NCBI GenBank assembly: GCA_003117195.1
Contig: BDSI01000104.1
Span: 365,121-429,120 of the forward strand
DNA length: 64,000 bases
From: Eudorina sp. 2006-703-Eu-15
Taxonomy: Eukaryota; Chlorophyta; Chlorophyceae; Chlamydomonadales; Volvocaceae
Direction of reading: 5' to 3'
Both the position numbers and the translations under genes were made by a program. Every line of letters starts with the position of its first letter. Position 1 is the stretch's first letter. Shown here piece after piece: positions 47,774 through 60,600 of this stretch. Under the pieces are notes generated by a model. That model was not told the DNA's origin and made no database searches. It saw only the letters and a list, made by a program, of their open reading frames with translations.

Positions 47774-48435
47774 TCACGCGTCCTGGACGACAACCGTGCC
47801 CTTGCCCTTCGTCGACTGGTCGTCAGCGACCGTGACGAACGAGTACATCTCCTCCTGTGGGGCAGACGGACAGAAACAATGCATGACGAGGGGGAACGTG
47901 AGGAGTGGACCCCGTTGGGCTCGTACCAAAACGTAAGGTTCCCCGGGAAGTCAGCGCTCCACGTTCGCCGTCACCCAAATTGGACTGAAATTTCCAACGA
48001 GAAAACTTTGCTGCTGACAGTTTTTCCTCATTTTGAAGTATTCCGGACCCAGAAAGCTGACAGCTCTTCGTTACGCCGTCCGGCCTTCACTTGCGAAACC
48101 ACTAAAAAGTGAACAACCAGCAAAATATCGGCACTTCGTTAGGATAAATGCTGCGAAAAGCGCACCTTGGCGTCCTCATCGTCGTTGCGCCGCCTGCTGA
48201 TGACAATGCGCAGACGAGTGGGCACGTTCTTGATGCCCTTGCTCCAGACGGCCTTGTTGAGCTTAACGTCCAGGCGCACGTCCGTGGTGCCCATCACCTT
48301 GGCGGCAAACTTGCGAATCTCCTTCACAGCCTTAGGAGCGCACTTCTTGAAGCTGGTCTTGTGCAGCCGCTTGGACAGGTGAATGGTGTACTCCCGAGTC
48401 ACCGTCTCCTTGCTGCGGCTCTTCTCCTTCGCCAT
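47774..48435 (-). CDS. RPL31: 60S ribosomal protein L31 (eL31)
   Basis: Two minus-strand exons, 48435-48166 (90 codons) and 47854-47774 (26 codons plus TGA), join in phase 0 across a 311-base intron. The 116-residue protein is full length for eL31. It starts [20 protein letters not shown]. It has the family core ([52 protein letters not shown]) and a short acidic-to-basic end ([19 protein letters not shown]). It is a structural protein of the large cytosolic ribosomal subunit, near the peptide exit tunnel. It is divergent from the CDP-diacylglycerol synthase gene, whose start is 366 bases away, so the two may share a promoter region. Nothing is missing. The identification is essentially certain. 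Confidence 0.97.
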
Positions 48436-48801
48436 CTGCGCGGCCGAAAAGAGTTGCTTGGTACAAAAGTCTGCGCCGACTTCGGCAAACGCGGCTTTTG
48501 AAGCTGCCTACCTTTGCCGCACTAAGTTAAAAGGCAACGGCGTGGGGGAGGGAAGCGTCCAAAGAGAGAGACCTGAGTTTGCGTTGAGCTGAAAACCCAC
48601 CGCTGTGGACCGTACGACGACCCCGTACTTACCGACCTTTGTGCACAAACAGACTGTCTATGTGAAAATTTCTTGTGGATTAGTAGTCTTCAATGATGGC
48701 TCAACCAGATGAATTGAGTGACTGTGCCCGATTCAACGTATAACTACAACATTGAAGCGTGCAACTCGCGCGCGGGCTTTCGCGCGGGGCACGGCCGGAT
48801 C
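48436..48801. promoter_or_regulatory. divergent promoter region RPL31 / CDP-DAG synthase
   Basis: A 366-base interval separates the two divergent start codons and must hold both 5' UTRs and promoters. I see no clear TATA box on either side. An open plus frame from 48718 continues in frame with the synthase start but has no upstream ATG. Confidence 0.5.
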
Positions 48802-51800
48802 ATGGCGCATATAAGGCAACCGTGCGTTCCATGCACCTCATATAGCCAGCCTGCCGCGACATCTAGACTAGCTGCTTATTGCCAAGTCAGCAGGAGGCCG
48901 GGTAATCGGCAGCTCGCGGAGGTCCTGCACGCAGCTGTGGGCCCGGCGCGCAATTGCCATGCTTGGAGCCGGATTGGGCGAATTGCAACTTATTCTGCGG
49001 CCGGCGACGGTGCGGCCGTCAGTCCGTTGCCGCCAGGCGACCTGGTCGTGACCACCGAGTCGCTCGAGCAGCTTGAGGAGCCACCGCCTTCCCCGCCAAA
49101 GACGCGAGTGCAAAAGGCTCGCGAATTTGCAAATCGGGTTGTCTTCGGCCTTATCCTGGGACTGGCCGGTGCGGTCGTAATTTTATATGGGAAGCTCGCC
49201 ATGCTTGCGCTGCTGGTCTTCGTGGCGTACCAGGCGTCCCGGGAGTACTTTGGATTCATGTCGTCAAAGCAGATGTCAAAGGGCATGCCGCCCCCACCAC
49301 CCCTCGTCAGCTGGGCGACGACCGCCATGTGCGTGGGCATCGCAGTCCTGAGCCATTTCTACCGGGGGAAGAGCGGCACCGTCCTCGCGGTGGCGGCGTT
49401 CCTGCTCCTGGTCACCCAAGTGATCGTCAACAAACGGCCCAAGTTTGCGCAGCTGGCGTCCTCCTTGTTCGGGTTGTTCTACTGCGGTGAGCTGCTCGCA
49501 CGCCCAGGCACATGCCGGGACCCCTGGGGCTTCTAGGCACGTGCTCGGGACGATCGAGACCATGGTCGCCGAGAGGCATGCACATCGTTCTCACGCAATG
49601 GCCAGTTCAGTAGGGATGGACGGTACGCTGATGGGACCCCGTCATGACAACAGGGCAGGGTCCAGGAGAGGCGGTTGCGCCTATCGCCCGACGTCGCGGT
49701 TGTATCATGACCGGGGACATCAGCTTGCATGCGTTCTTTTGTTGAGGCAGGAGGGCCACAACATGCCGTAACTCACAGCAGTACCAGTGCCGGAGAAGAG
49801 CAAAACGCAGCAGCAGGAGGAGGAGGGGCAGGAGGTCGACGATCTCACCGATATGCCAGCTGCAAACGAATTCGTTACATTAGGCAGATGGGCACCATCG
49901 ATTGCCGTCTTGAGCATTGCTGTTGTCAGCTGCCCGTGGCACAGCACGAGCAGCAGCAGGACACAGAAGTCGTCGGGTCTCCACCGATCCGGTGGATCGG
50001 GTCACTCGCTGCAGGGCAGCGACCGGTGCCACCGGGCGGGCCTCTTGGCCCGTGGGGGACCTCTTGGGCCCTGGGGAACGGACACCTCGTGGCCAGCTCT
50101 GCGGGGCGGACTGGATCGCCGCAACTCCCGCGGTGCCACGCTTGCCGCTGACGTCAATCAAGACAGCGAGACCGTGCTTTCCCCTCTGCCTCTGGCGCCG
50201 CAAGGGGCTCGCGTTGCTGTTGCTGGTCGTGTCGCGGATCGCGATGGTGGTGTCATCGCAGCCCCCTTCTTCCCCCCGGCAGCCAGTGCAAGCGAGACTC
50301 ATTCGCACCGACGCCCCTGGTCCCCGACCCCCTTCTGACCCTTCCTCCCCTGATGGGGGTCCAACAGGGTGGCTGCCCAGCTTCTGGCTGAAGCTCAGAT
50401 CGCTGTCGACGCTGGCGCCGGACACCCCTCTGGCGGTGAGTGGGGACTGCGGCGCGGCCCGCCCCCATCGAGCCGGGGGGGTATTCCGGGGCGGGGATTG
50501 GAAAGGCATGGATTGGAAAGGATATCCCCACCCGCGGTCTTCTGATCGCACCTAGAGAGGAGAGACGGGGCAACGGGAGGACGCCAAGCGGGCCTGGGCG
50601 TGGGGGCTGGCGGCGTCGGGTAGGGTGGTGGAGCGAAGGGAGAGATGGGGTGGAATGGGCTGGGAAGGAGGGAGGGTGCTGGAGAAGGGTCGGTCGGGGT
50701 CTTGGTCCAGGCCGTCTCGGCGGTCCTCGCGGTTCCGCTGGGAGGGGCACAGGCCTGGGTTGGCCTTGTGGGGAGGGCCTGCATGTCGTGCGGTGTGATA
50801 GCCCGTTGGGCCGCCGAACCAGTGGACCGGGACGGAGGGGATCGGAACTGGGGGGTCCCGGATCCGCAGCAAACACGGGGATGTTACCCGCGGACGACGC
50901 GGACCCGCACCGAACCGAGTGGATGGGGGTTCTGGCCGCTCCACCAGTCGCAGGGCTGTCCGAGTCTGAGGGCGGGTTTGCGGACGGACGGGTACAGGGG
51001 CGGGTCTCTGAGCCGCGGAGGACCCGGACCCGGGAACACCTGGGTGCGGCCTGGACCAGCGCAGCTAGACCGCAAAGCAGCCCCTCGGCAGGGTTGGACC
51101 AGCGCAGGGCAGGGCAGGGGAATGCAGCGCACCGGGGTTGGCGCGGCAGCCTGGTGGGTGCGGGGTGCTGCACAAAGGTGGGTTGCGGTGGTGGTGGTGG
51201 TGGTGGTAACGGGAAGCGGCAACTTGCTCCAGCCCTCGCACCCCTGCCCCCCCTTCATCTCCCAGTTTTAAATGTTTACCAAATTCCTACACCCGGCCCC
51301 TCACCTCACCTCCCCCGGCGCAGGCGCTCCTGGGCTCCCTGACGGGCTGGCCCACCACCCAGGGTGTGGTGTCGGTGCTGACGGCGGTGGCGGTGATCGT
51401 TGCGGCGGACACGGGGGCGTACTTTGTGGGGAAGGCCATGGGGCGGACCAAGCTGACGGACATAAGCCCCAAGAAGACAGTGGAGGGCGCGGCGGGCGGC
51501 ATGGCGGCAGCGGTGGCTGTGGCGCTGGGCTCGTGGGCGGTGTTCGCCTGGCCGTCGACGCCGCTGGGGGCCATAGCGCTCGGGGTGAGGCAACCGGGGT
51601 ACTGGAGGAGGTTGGAAGGCAGCGATGGACTGAATGTGGATCCGAAGGGTGCCTCCGTGTCGTCAGCCGAGACAGCGGAACTGCAAAAGGGTTACCAGAC
51701 GGTTGATAGTTATCGCGATGGACGGAGGGGCGGCGAGGCTTTGCACGTGGCCGATGGTGGATCTTGACCAAGGGCTAAAAATGGCTGCAGAGGGACGAGT

Positions 51801-53201
51801 ACGGCAGTTCAAAATGGGGTCAGGAGGCGGTTGGGAGGTACGGGCGGTAGTACGGCGCGGGTTGTGTCGGATGGGTGAGCGTTTGAAGGCCTTCCCCGTC
51901 CCCTGGTGGGTTCCGGATGGGGCAGATGGCATTTCCTGGGAGGGTAGGGAGACAGGCACTAGGTTTGGGGGATTGTTTGTGCGGGGGTTGCGCAATACAC
52001 CAGGGGCCGCCGGGGCTGGCTGCCGACCTGGTAGGTGGGGCTGTCAGGGCTGTGAAGGAGGTGAGGTTGGCGAGAAATGAACGGATGGAGCCGACAGCAG
52101 GAGGGGATGGGGACGCCCGGGGGCGCGTGGCCACATCGGGCGGCTTCGCGTGAACGGAGCAGGCGGCACCGGGCGGGCGGCACCGGAGCTCCTCCGCTGC
52201 GAACTGGCCGCCAGCCGCCCCTGGGCTGCCCCGTTGTTCTGGCAGCAGCATCGCAGTGGTGGTTACGTCTACCCATTTTCCTTCACCCCCTCCTGGCAGC
52301 CATCCCAACCCGTTCCCCAGCGCCCGTCTTTCCAGCCGTCCAGCCCCGGCCCCCCACATCCTCAGCCATTGGCCCATTTCCGGACCCCTCCTGCCCTCCC
52401 GCCCGTCCCCGCCCTTGCCCGCTCCCCGGCCCCCAGGTGGCGGTGTTCTTTTCGTCGCTGTTCGGGGACCTGATTGAGTCCATCATGAAGCGGGACGCGG
52501 GCATGAAGGTGGGGCCGGCAGCGGAGGGGGACGAACAAGGGGGAGAGCGAGGGCGGGTTCGGGTTTGGGGTTTGGGCCGGCTAGGGTTGTAGCGACTCGG
52601 ATGAACGGACCGACTGCGAGATCCGCGGGACCGACTGCGGGGTCGGCTGCGATGCACAGTGGGGCCGTAGGCACGGGGGTCAAGTGGGGAGAACACCGAT
52701 GGGCCCCACTGGGGCTGCTGGGTTCGGTCGGCAACCGCGCCAACAGACCCCCGGCACAGTGCGACTCTACCCCTAGACCCTCCTCCTGTTCCCTGTTCAT
52801 CCACAACACAGACACCCGGACTTATTAGTTCACCATGCCGCTTGCGGGTGACGCACTCCTGTCCTGCCTGCCTAGGAGCACACGCGCACTCTGCATGACT
52901 GGACACCGTCGGGCGTTCTCACTCCACATGCCTCTCTCACCCCCCTCCCTCCCCCGTCAACCTCCGCCAACCCGCCAACCTCCGCCCCACCCCTGCCCGC
53001 CAGGACTCGGGCGACCTGATCCCGGGCCACGGCGGCCTCCTGGACCGATTCGACTCGTACATCTTCAGCGGCGCGGTGGTCTACGTCATGACGGTGTTCT
53101 GCCTGCCGCTGCTGGACACCTGGACGGGGGCGGGGGCGGGGGCCGTGGCGGCGGCCGCGGGGGCGGGGGCGGCCGCGTCCGGGACGGCGGTGCTGACGTG
53201 A
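48802..53201 (+). CDS. phosphatidate cytidylyltransferase, plastid type (CDP-DAG synthase)
   Basis: This enzyme makes CDP-diacylglycerol from phosphatidate and CTP, the precursor of phosphatidylglycerol. Five plus-strand exons join in phase: 48802-49486, 50368-50435, 51324-51584, 52437-52508 and 53004-53201, giving 427 residues. The first 70 or so residues are Arg/Ser/Ala-rich without acids, like a chloroplast transit peptide. Several hydrophobic membrane segments follow (FGLILGLAGAVVILYG; MLALLVFVAYQ; VLAVAAFLLLVTQVIV; VVSVLTAVAVIVAADTGAYF). The family signature spans exons 4 and 5: SIMKRDAGMKDSGDLIPGHG (residues 353-372), then GLLDRFDS, with the Asp and PGHGG residues intact. The length fits plant plastid CdsA homologues (CDS4/CDS5 type). 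The start is the first ATG in the open frame. Location at the plastid inner envelope is inferred from the presequence and family. Confidence 0.95.
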
Positions 53202-55357
53202 CCCTGTGCCGCTGCTGAAACAATGACGCGCGGGTGCATGCATCGAAGGCGCTGATGGGCCGCGAGTCGGGAGGGGGACGTGACCCGGTGCCGCTGACTC
53301 GCAGTGGCGCTGACGCTGACGCTGTGACTGGTGGACCCGTGACCACGACACCCGGGGGCGCATGCATCCCAGGGGCCGTTGAGCACAGCTCTAGGGTCAC
53401 AGAGGGGGGACAGGGACAGCCTGGTGGCGCGCTGGTGCGCAGTGATGGAGCAGAGGGGGGTGACAGCTTGCTGGAACCCAACCCCCGCGCGGCTCGTCAT
53501 CCTGTGCCGCGCTGATGGATGTTCCGATGCACATCCGCGAGAGCTGCCGGCGAGTTGGGCGGCTCTTGGGGCCGGGTGGCGGCTGGGCCGCCTCGACCTC
53601 CGTGGGAACGCGCGTACATCGGTCGTGCGTTTAGATAAGAGACCCGCCCCGACCCAAACCAAACACCAATGCACACAGTCGTGTGTCCCTCGCCTGCCTG
53701 GTGGGGTATCGACCGATCTCCCGCACCGGTTCCGGAGCCCGCGCGGTGCGGTCCCTCGGCCCATCCAGCCCCAACCCCGGGTCCAGCCTGCGGGGCGTTC
53801 GGAACGGTCGACGCGCGGTCGAGGCGTCCGATGGGAGGGTTGGGAGGGTGCCCTTCCCGCCACTTTCAATCAGCGGTGGCTGGGTGGCTGGCCGAGTGGG
53901 GGATGCCGGGCGGCGGCCGGGCGCGCAGAGAGGAAGCGCGCGATCGTGGCTCCAGCCCCACCCCCATCCCCGCCTGCTGAGGGGCGAGGGCGGGCTCGGG
54001 AAGCGGAGAGGCAGCCGACGGAGTGAGGACTGCGACAGCAGCGGCCGCGATGATGGCGGCCGTGTACGAGCGACCGAGCATGTGTACGACTCCGCTTCTC
54101 CGAACCCTGTACGGCGTACTGTGTTCTCCCTCCTGGGAACCCCGCTGGATCCAGTCATTGCGGATAGGCGCTTGCGTTTGTGAGGGTGACGCCCTCCCCA
54201 CCGCCCAACCCCTAGGGGAGGGGCGGGCTCCCGGGGGCTGTGGGTCCGGTCGGGTGGCCCGCTCAAAGGGCTGCTCAGAGAGCCACGGAGCCCCGGGAGG
54301 GGGAAGGGGGGAGGAAAACAACTCGGGTGCGAGAGGGAGCGAGAGGGGGGTTAGCGGTGCGTTGGCGTGAACCAAAACGACGAGAGGTCGAGAGGAGAGC
54401 AGCGAGTTGCGCCCCTTGCCGAACGCTTCGGGGCTGCTGAGCGGAGCGGACTGCCGGTGACACGACTTGACGCTGGATAACGACTCGCCTGCGGGCCAGG
54501 TCCACACCGCATGGTTGGGCGTCGTTGTGGTGACGTCTCACCAAGGCGGGGAGCAGGACAGCTGCGCAGTCGGTGGTACGGCCTCGACTGGATCCTGATC
54601 GGATCCTGACTCGATCACGATTTGAAAGCATGTTGGACCCTGTAGCCCTGAGCTCCGTGCGCCGCGGCTGGAGCCTGCATTGCGTTGCTCGTTTGTCTAG
54701 GCGGGCGGACAGGTCTCAGTGGAGTGGAGGCGCAGTGGGCGGGTGGACAGCGGGAGAGTGTCAACTGGTGCTCGACTGGTGCATGCGCACTGTCCGCACT
54801 CTGTCCCTGATGTCGCCCTCTCCGGGGGCTGTCTCACCTCTGCCCTCGCTTTACTCGTCGGAGCGGTAGGTAGTGCCGTACTGTCAGTTAGTACTCGTTA
54901 GGTGTGGGGCTCTAGGGGCTCTCCCGCGACTCGTCGAGTTGGCAGCGCAGCCGTGTACTGTACCGTATCTGCATGGACCATGACACTGAAACCAAACCCG
55001 GACGGGTTGTGGAGGGCTCGCCCGCTGTGTGGCTGCCAATGTGCTCTTCGATTCCGGAGATCTCGTCGATTCCGCGGCGAACCGGGCGAACCCGGTGAAC
55101 CGGGCGAAGTGCTTGGGTGGGCGCACGTTTCGTTGATTGCAGCGGCGCGAAAACACTAGTGCTCCTTAGGAAGCGCCACGTCGTCTCAGGGATGTCTCAC
55201 AACCAGTGTACGGTGATCATCCCTCCCTCATCTTTGTTTGTACTGGATCGTGCTGGCTGGCCACAAATACCGCGAAACGGACTCGAGCACTCGACACGCG
55301 ACCATTCAGCCCGCGCTAGGACATATGCAACACCCTAGGGCCGCACGTCATATGCAC
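53202..55357. other. intergenic after CDP-DAG synthase
   Basis: GC-rich spacer with no supported exon. It carries one more TTTAGATAAGAGAC word near 53628 and a short GAACCCGGTGAACCGGGCGA duplication near 55080. No clear TGTAA signal was seen close to the synthase stop. Confidence 0.4.
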
Positions 55358-56068
55358 TCAGTCCATATCTGCTGAGCACGCCACTGACTCAAACACGAGA
55401 CCACAAATCGGCTGCACGACCGACCCCGGCATGGTCCAGACACGCTGCCGTACACGGATGTATAGACACACAGCTCGGCGTCTCACAATCGGCCACACCG
55501 CAGCTGTGTCGCCAGCACGCGGGAGGCGGGACCGCAGCGCCTCCGCGTTCACCCTCCCCAGTCGGAGCCCGCTCAGCGTCAACCGCCGCAGCGACCAGCC
55601 ACGGCGCATGGCCGCCGCCGCCGCCCGCCTCGCCGTCGCCGCCGCCGCCCTCGCCGCCGCCGCCCGCCTCGCCGTCGCCGCCGCCGCCCGCCTCGCCGTC
55701 GCCGCCGCCGCCGCCGCCGCCGTTGGCCTCCGCCCAGCCCACGGGGCCCGCCAGGGCATTGCGCTGCCGCGTCTCGTTGATGACCCGCAGCAGCTGCAGC
55801 CCTGGGCGGCGCACTGCCCGTCGCCGTCGCCGATCTCCAGTTTGGGGTTCTTCAACTCCAGGGAGACCAGCCCCGGCGGCAGCTGCAGCGCCGCCAGTGA
55901 CATGCCGCCGAGGCTGCTGTAGCGCGCGCGGAGCAGCTGTAGCCGTGGCGGCAACGGCAGTATCAGGAGCCGCAGCTGTTGTTGTTGCTGCTGCTGCTGC
56001 CGGCCACGTCCTGCTGCAGCATTGGAACGGACGGGTTGCCGGCCTGTCCGACCTTTCACTGCACACAC
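55358..56068 (-). pseudogene. leucine-rich-repeat family fragment, copy 1
   Basis: The minus frame carries LRR-like segments: LRLLILPLPPRLQLLRARY, LQLPPGLVSLELKNPKLEIG and SLRRLTLSGLRLGRVNAEAL. Between them is a GCC/GTC-rich expansion coding Ala/Thr/Arg, with no counterpart of that length in copy 2 at 63408-64000. The frame stays open, but no start, splice partners or complete domain could be found. It looks like a piece of a multicopy LRR gene family, probably decayed. An exon of a larger gene is the alternative. Confidence 0.5.
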
Positions 56069-56432
56069 CCCCTCAATAAACTAACAAAAGCCACGTTTGA
56101 TGTTACAAGCAAACTGGCAAGCATTCATTGATTCGCAGCAGCTGCCCGTTTTTCGCCCGGCGGCGCGCTGCTGCCGAAGCTCCGCAGCCTAGGTTGATCA
56201 TCTGCTGTAGAGCGCGAACAGAGATCGGCACACGTTGCTCGCGCACCGCGCCTCCCACTGCGCGGGTAGGGCGCAGGGCGCGTGAATGGGAGGGCGTAGT
56301 TGGGCGGCAAGGCGTGTGGGAGGTTGGAGCCGAGTACTTCGGCGCTCGGCGGAGGCTGGTGGTTGGCGCGGCGCGCGAGTGGGATGGTGTAGCTGGACGG
56401 CGCACCGTGTGTGAAGCTGCGTGTAAACTTAC

Positions 56433-56651
56433 ACCCTAAGCAGATTCTTGCGATACATAAGCACTGCATTTGGAAAGGCTCCAAGCTGACGCGGATCTGA
56501 CTGCGACAAGAGCTGCAAATGCCGCCCGAAATGCATAAGGGTCTTGCAGAGCTGGGCACTCGATAACGGCATGTTTCTCATCCTCAACCACCTCCACACT
56601 GCACACACAACAGAGACTAGCATGCGCTCCACCTGCACACGCCCCATACAT
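56433..56651 (-). pseudogene. LINE pol C-terminal zinc-knuckle relic
   Basis: The minus frame reads SLCCVCSVEVVEDEKHAVIE, then CPALQDPYAFR. This is the C-x2-C...H-x4-C knuckle with ED..H...CPALQD found after the reverse-transcriptase domain of LINE polyproteins. The frame is lost upstream, so it is a degraded fragment. It differs from the LINE at 40741-42945. Confidence 0.55.
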
Positions 56652-57641
56652 CTCGAGAGGCCGAGCACAAGCGCGATATCACAGTGAATGTGAACTGGCA
56701 ACACAATCAGCCGCACCAGAAGGCGCGCCCACCCATTTGGTCGTACATGCACAACGTACCCGAAAGCCCAGAGGCTAAACGGATGAAACCCGAAACAATT
56801 CCCATGCATCATCAACTTGAGCAACAAAAGCATCTAGGACATCGGTCCTCCGTATCAGCGGCTCACATTGAGGAGTGGCTGCATCCCACGTGTCCGTCAG
56901 GGCCAGCAGTACGAGGAGCGTCCTTGCGCTCCACGAGTCAAAGAAGGCGAATTCTCAGCAAGTTCCAAACCGTACCATAGAACATCGTAGTAAGCCGCAC
57001 CTGATGGCGTGCTATATGTGTCACGAAAAACTGAAAACAGCGTGCTTCACTACGGACCAAAGCATTCATATAAAAGGCGGGCATAACTATGGCAAGACTG
57101 GAAAGTGGTCCCATTCCTGGCTTGTCACAGCCTCGGTTGCAAAAGCCCCCGCCATGCATAACTTCCGCGACAACGAAAACACGGCATAGCCTTCCTTCCG
57201 ATATCCTCGAGGGCCCCAACCACTCCGGAACAAAACAGTCAACTTCTGGTAGCCCTTTGCGCAGTAGCCGTTCTTCAATCGGCCATTTGCGCTGTCCAGA
57301 GAGTCACACTCCCTGGATCCACCGTTGGGCCCACGCTTTGCCAGCGACGATGTAGTACGGGCCTCCGCCGCCGCCGCCACCTCCGCACGCTTTCAGCAGC
57401 CGTCCTTACTACGCTGCGCCCGTGCTGCTGTCGCACGCACCTGCTTCAGCCGACCAACTGCTGACACGGGAAGCAGATGTTTCTTGCGCTGTAGCCCGAG
57501 TCGTCCACGTCATCGCCAGAATGCCTGCAGGCGGCCACCAGCTCGGTGGACGCAGCCGCTGCTTGGCGCAGCGGTGCGCTTGACCACTGGCGCCACCATC
57601 ACGGCTGTAGGTCGTATCGCAACCACGGTTGCTGCCGGCTT
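56652..57641. other. spacer downstream of the NTPase gene
   Basis: No supported exon. It probably holds the 3' UTR of the minus-strand gene ending at 57642. I saw no minus-strand TGTAA here; the nearest one is near 56427. Confidence 0.35.
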
Positions 57642-60600
57642 CTAACGGTTAACTCCGGCCTGCTGGTGCGGCAGCCGCGCCGCCTCAGTGTCTCCCTTGA
57701 GCAGGAACAGGCGGGTGCGCGCGGCCAGGACCTGCTTATTGCCCGGCGGCCAGGACGCGTCTGCGTGCAGCTTGAAGGCATCTAGTTTCTCCGGAGGCAC
57801 CACGTAATACAGGCACAGGTCCACGTTCTGAAGGTTCTGAACGCTCAGCTTTTTGAACAAGCTTGTCAGGGCAGTCGCGCTAACAGGCTTGCTGCTTCCG
57901 ACTGTCATCTGGAACATGTGCAGCGTCTTGTCCACGAGCAGCACCGAATCCACCGTTTCGAAGTTGTCCTTGACCGGCATGAAGTAAACGTTCTCCCGGA
58001 ACTTTCCGTCAGCCCACATCTCCTTCACGTCCTGAGGCAGACAGCGGGGCAAGAACGTGAGTTTGACGCCACCTGGATGTCGTGGTGGTGTTATCCTGCG
58101 ATGTTCGCCCCATACGACGCGTTGATGCCCCAATACAACAGGCCTGCGGACAGCTCCGCTTCTGCCCAGCCCTCGTTCACCTTGAACCTCGACGATTCGC
58201 AGCTGGGCAGCTGCAGCTCCCCGCCCGCCCCGGCGCGGCTGAGCTTATCGTTGCTGATGGGCACGATTGAGAAGGTACCACCCTGTCAGGCCATGCACGG
58301 TGCAGGCGCATCTCAGAGCTTTTAGATATGGCATCCTACCTCCGCCAAATCGCCGCACTCAATCAATGAGGCCTCCCTACTTACTTGCCATAGGAGGCGG
58401 TGCATGACCTGCTCGTACAGGTGGCCGCGGATGGCCCCTTTCGTGCCGGCAACCAAGCCCGCCAGATCTCTGGCGTCTTTTTTCATCACCCTCTTCACAA
58501 ACCCATAGGCGACCCATCGGCTCGCGAAGTTCAGGTGTGACAGCGTGAAGTCACTGTTGGCCACAATGTGCAGTACCCGGTGGCTGGCGTTGGGCCCCAT
58601 CTCGAGACCGCCAAGGCCCGCGCAAACCTACACACAACAACGTATACTGGCGAGGGTTATTACGCATGAGAGCAATAAACAACAAACACGAGTGCGTGCT
58701 CTTGACCTTGCAAATTAACGAACGAGCTTGGCGTGCATGGCTCGCCCACCTGATCTGGGTTGCTTTCATCCAGCGCTTTCTTCAGGGGCTCCAGCAGGGC
58801 GTTCAGCTTTACTTCTGAGGCCTCGTACTGCGACGGCACGCCTAGCACGTAGCGCGCCACACCGCCGAAGTGCTCGTACAGGCAAGTGGCCAGGTCCTCC
58901 GGCACCTTTTTGTCGTATACCTTGCTGTGCATGGAGACAGGCACCGCCAAGTAGTAGCGCAAGGCATGATCAAAGAGGAACCTCAAGCCTTGCACTGGGG
59001 CGCGGCCAACTACGTCATCAAATCCACGCAAGCAACAACCAATGCATGCACCAATATCAAATACCCACGTGCGACAGTCCAGCAGCTCCGCCTTCGACCA
59101 CAGCGGCATGTACAGGAAAAGAGCGCCAGACTTCTCCATTTCCTGCAGGCAACGTGCGACACAGTGGTATAGTTCCACCTAGCTCACTTCGTACGGACCA
59201 GACACCTACCTTGTAAATCTCACGACGAGGCGAAGAGATGAGGATGATGCGCGCCAGGGAGGACAAGTCCGGCGGAACGCCGTCGGAGATGTACCAGGCT
59301 TTGGGGTGGTCCCGCGCGGCCTCGAAATCCCCCGTTGTGCCCGACAGCACCTGTCCTGATGCGTGGTCGTAGCAGAGCTGTGTACACATGCGCAGCGGTT
59401 CATCAACCGGGACACAAACACATTAATGCAAGCTGGTGTTGGCTGGTTGTGTGACGGCAGGGTGAAGGCAAGGTCGTCGCAGGGTGGATCCACGCAGCAG
59501 AGAAAGGAAAACAGCTCACCATTTTATCTTTCAGCGTCACGTGCTCCAACAGGATGTACGGCGGCGGCTCCGGCAGCGACACCAGCATGCCCAACAGGTA
59601 GTACAGAAAGAACGACTTGCCCGTGCCCGGCGTGCCAGTGACTGCGTGTGGAAAATAGAGTTAGACCACCACACGCGTGTCGAGTCACCAGGAACTATGC
59701 AGTGTGTCGCTCTCTCAATGCAAAGCCTCACTGGACACCCCGCACTTCCAACAAGCATGCAACAGTGAAATTGCGCTACGCATCCATATTCCGAATCGCA
59801 CGATAAACTCGGAATCAACAGCAAAACACCCGTATGGCAGCACCGGTATGCCCTGCACCCTCGCGCGTGTACGCTTTTGCCACGCCTCCCATGCACATGC
59901 GTGCGCCTGGCCTTTGCACACCACCATGTGGTACTCAACTGATACAGCACTTGTGCTTCGATGTTGTCAGCTTCTCGAAAAGCGCCTCGTAGCAGGCGCG
60001 GATGTAGACGCTGCTGTAATTGGCGTTAAGTAGGAGGGCCGCCTCAAAGCTCAGGATTTCCCCAGCCACCAGCAGCTCGCGCGCATTGCGGAGCCATGAC
60101 ATTGCGGCAGAGCCCCGTTGGTGCAATGTCGGCCGGCTGACCAGGCCTGAGCGGTGAAGGGAGCGCGATTCCAGGACGCGGGGTGGACAAAAGAGGGGAG
60201 GAAAGTCGTATCCTGTGCACAGTCATTCCTCGACACGACCGGCGGAGCAGACCTCAGGTGCTATGCACCCGCTACATCCATAAGTGAGCCATACCACGCG
60301 GAAAGACTGCACGTGGGAGCAGTCGGGAGGCACAAGCACATTACGACATGCACTCCGCTGCGCGTTTCATGTGGAAGTGAGCCTCAACAACACTTCACGC
60401 GGAAAGGCTCAAACCTCACAGGCTCCCGTCGCAATCGCCATGCCTGCTAATCCGCTCATGTGGGACCATTTGCGCCCTCCATGCCAGCTAGTCCGCTCCC
60501 GTGAGACCATGTGTGAGACCATGTAAGGCAAGCATTTAAGGTTAAAATTCAGACTACGCAAGGCTTTAAGCCGTTTTGAGGGTGTTTTCGTGGAAAGGAG

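Noticed and set aside
58995..59068. GT-AG intron inside the NTPase exon 59142-58750
   Set aside because: Removing it, or using the nearby AAG acceptor, shifts the frame into a stop. The unspliced exon is an exact multiple of three and phase-consistent.
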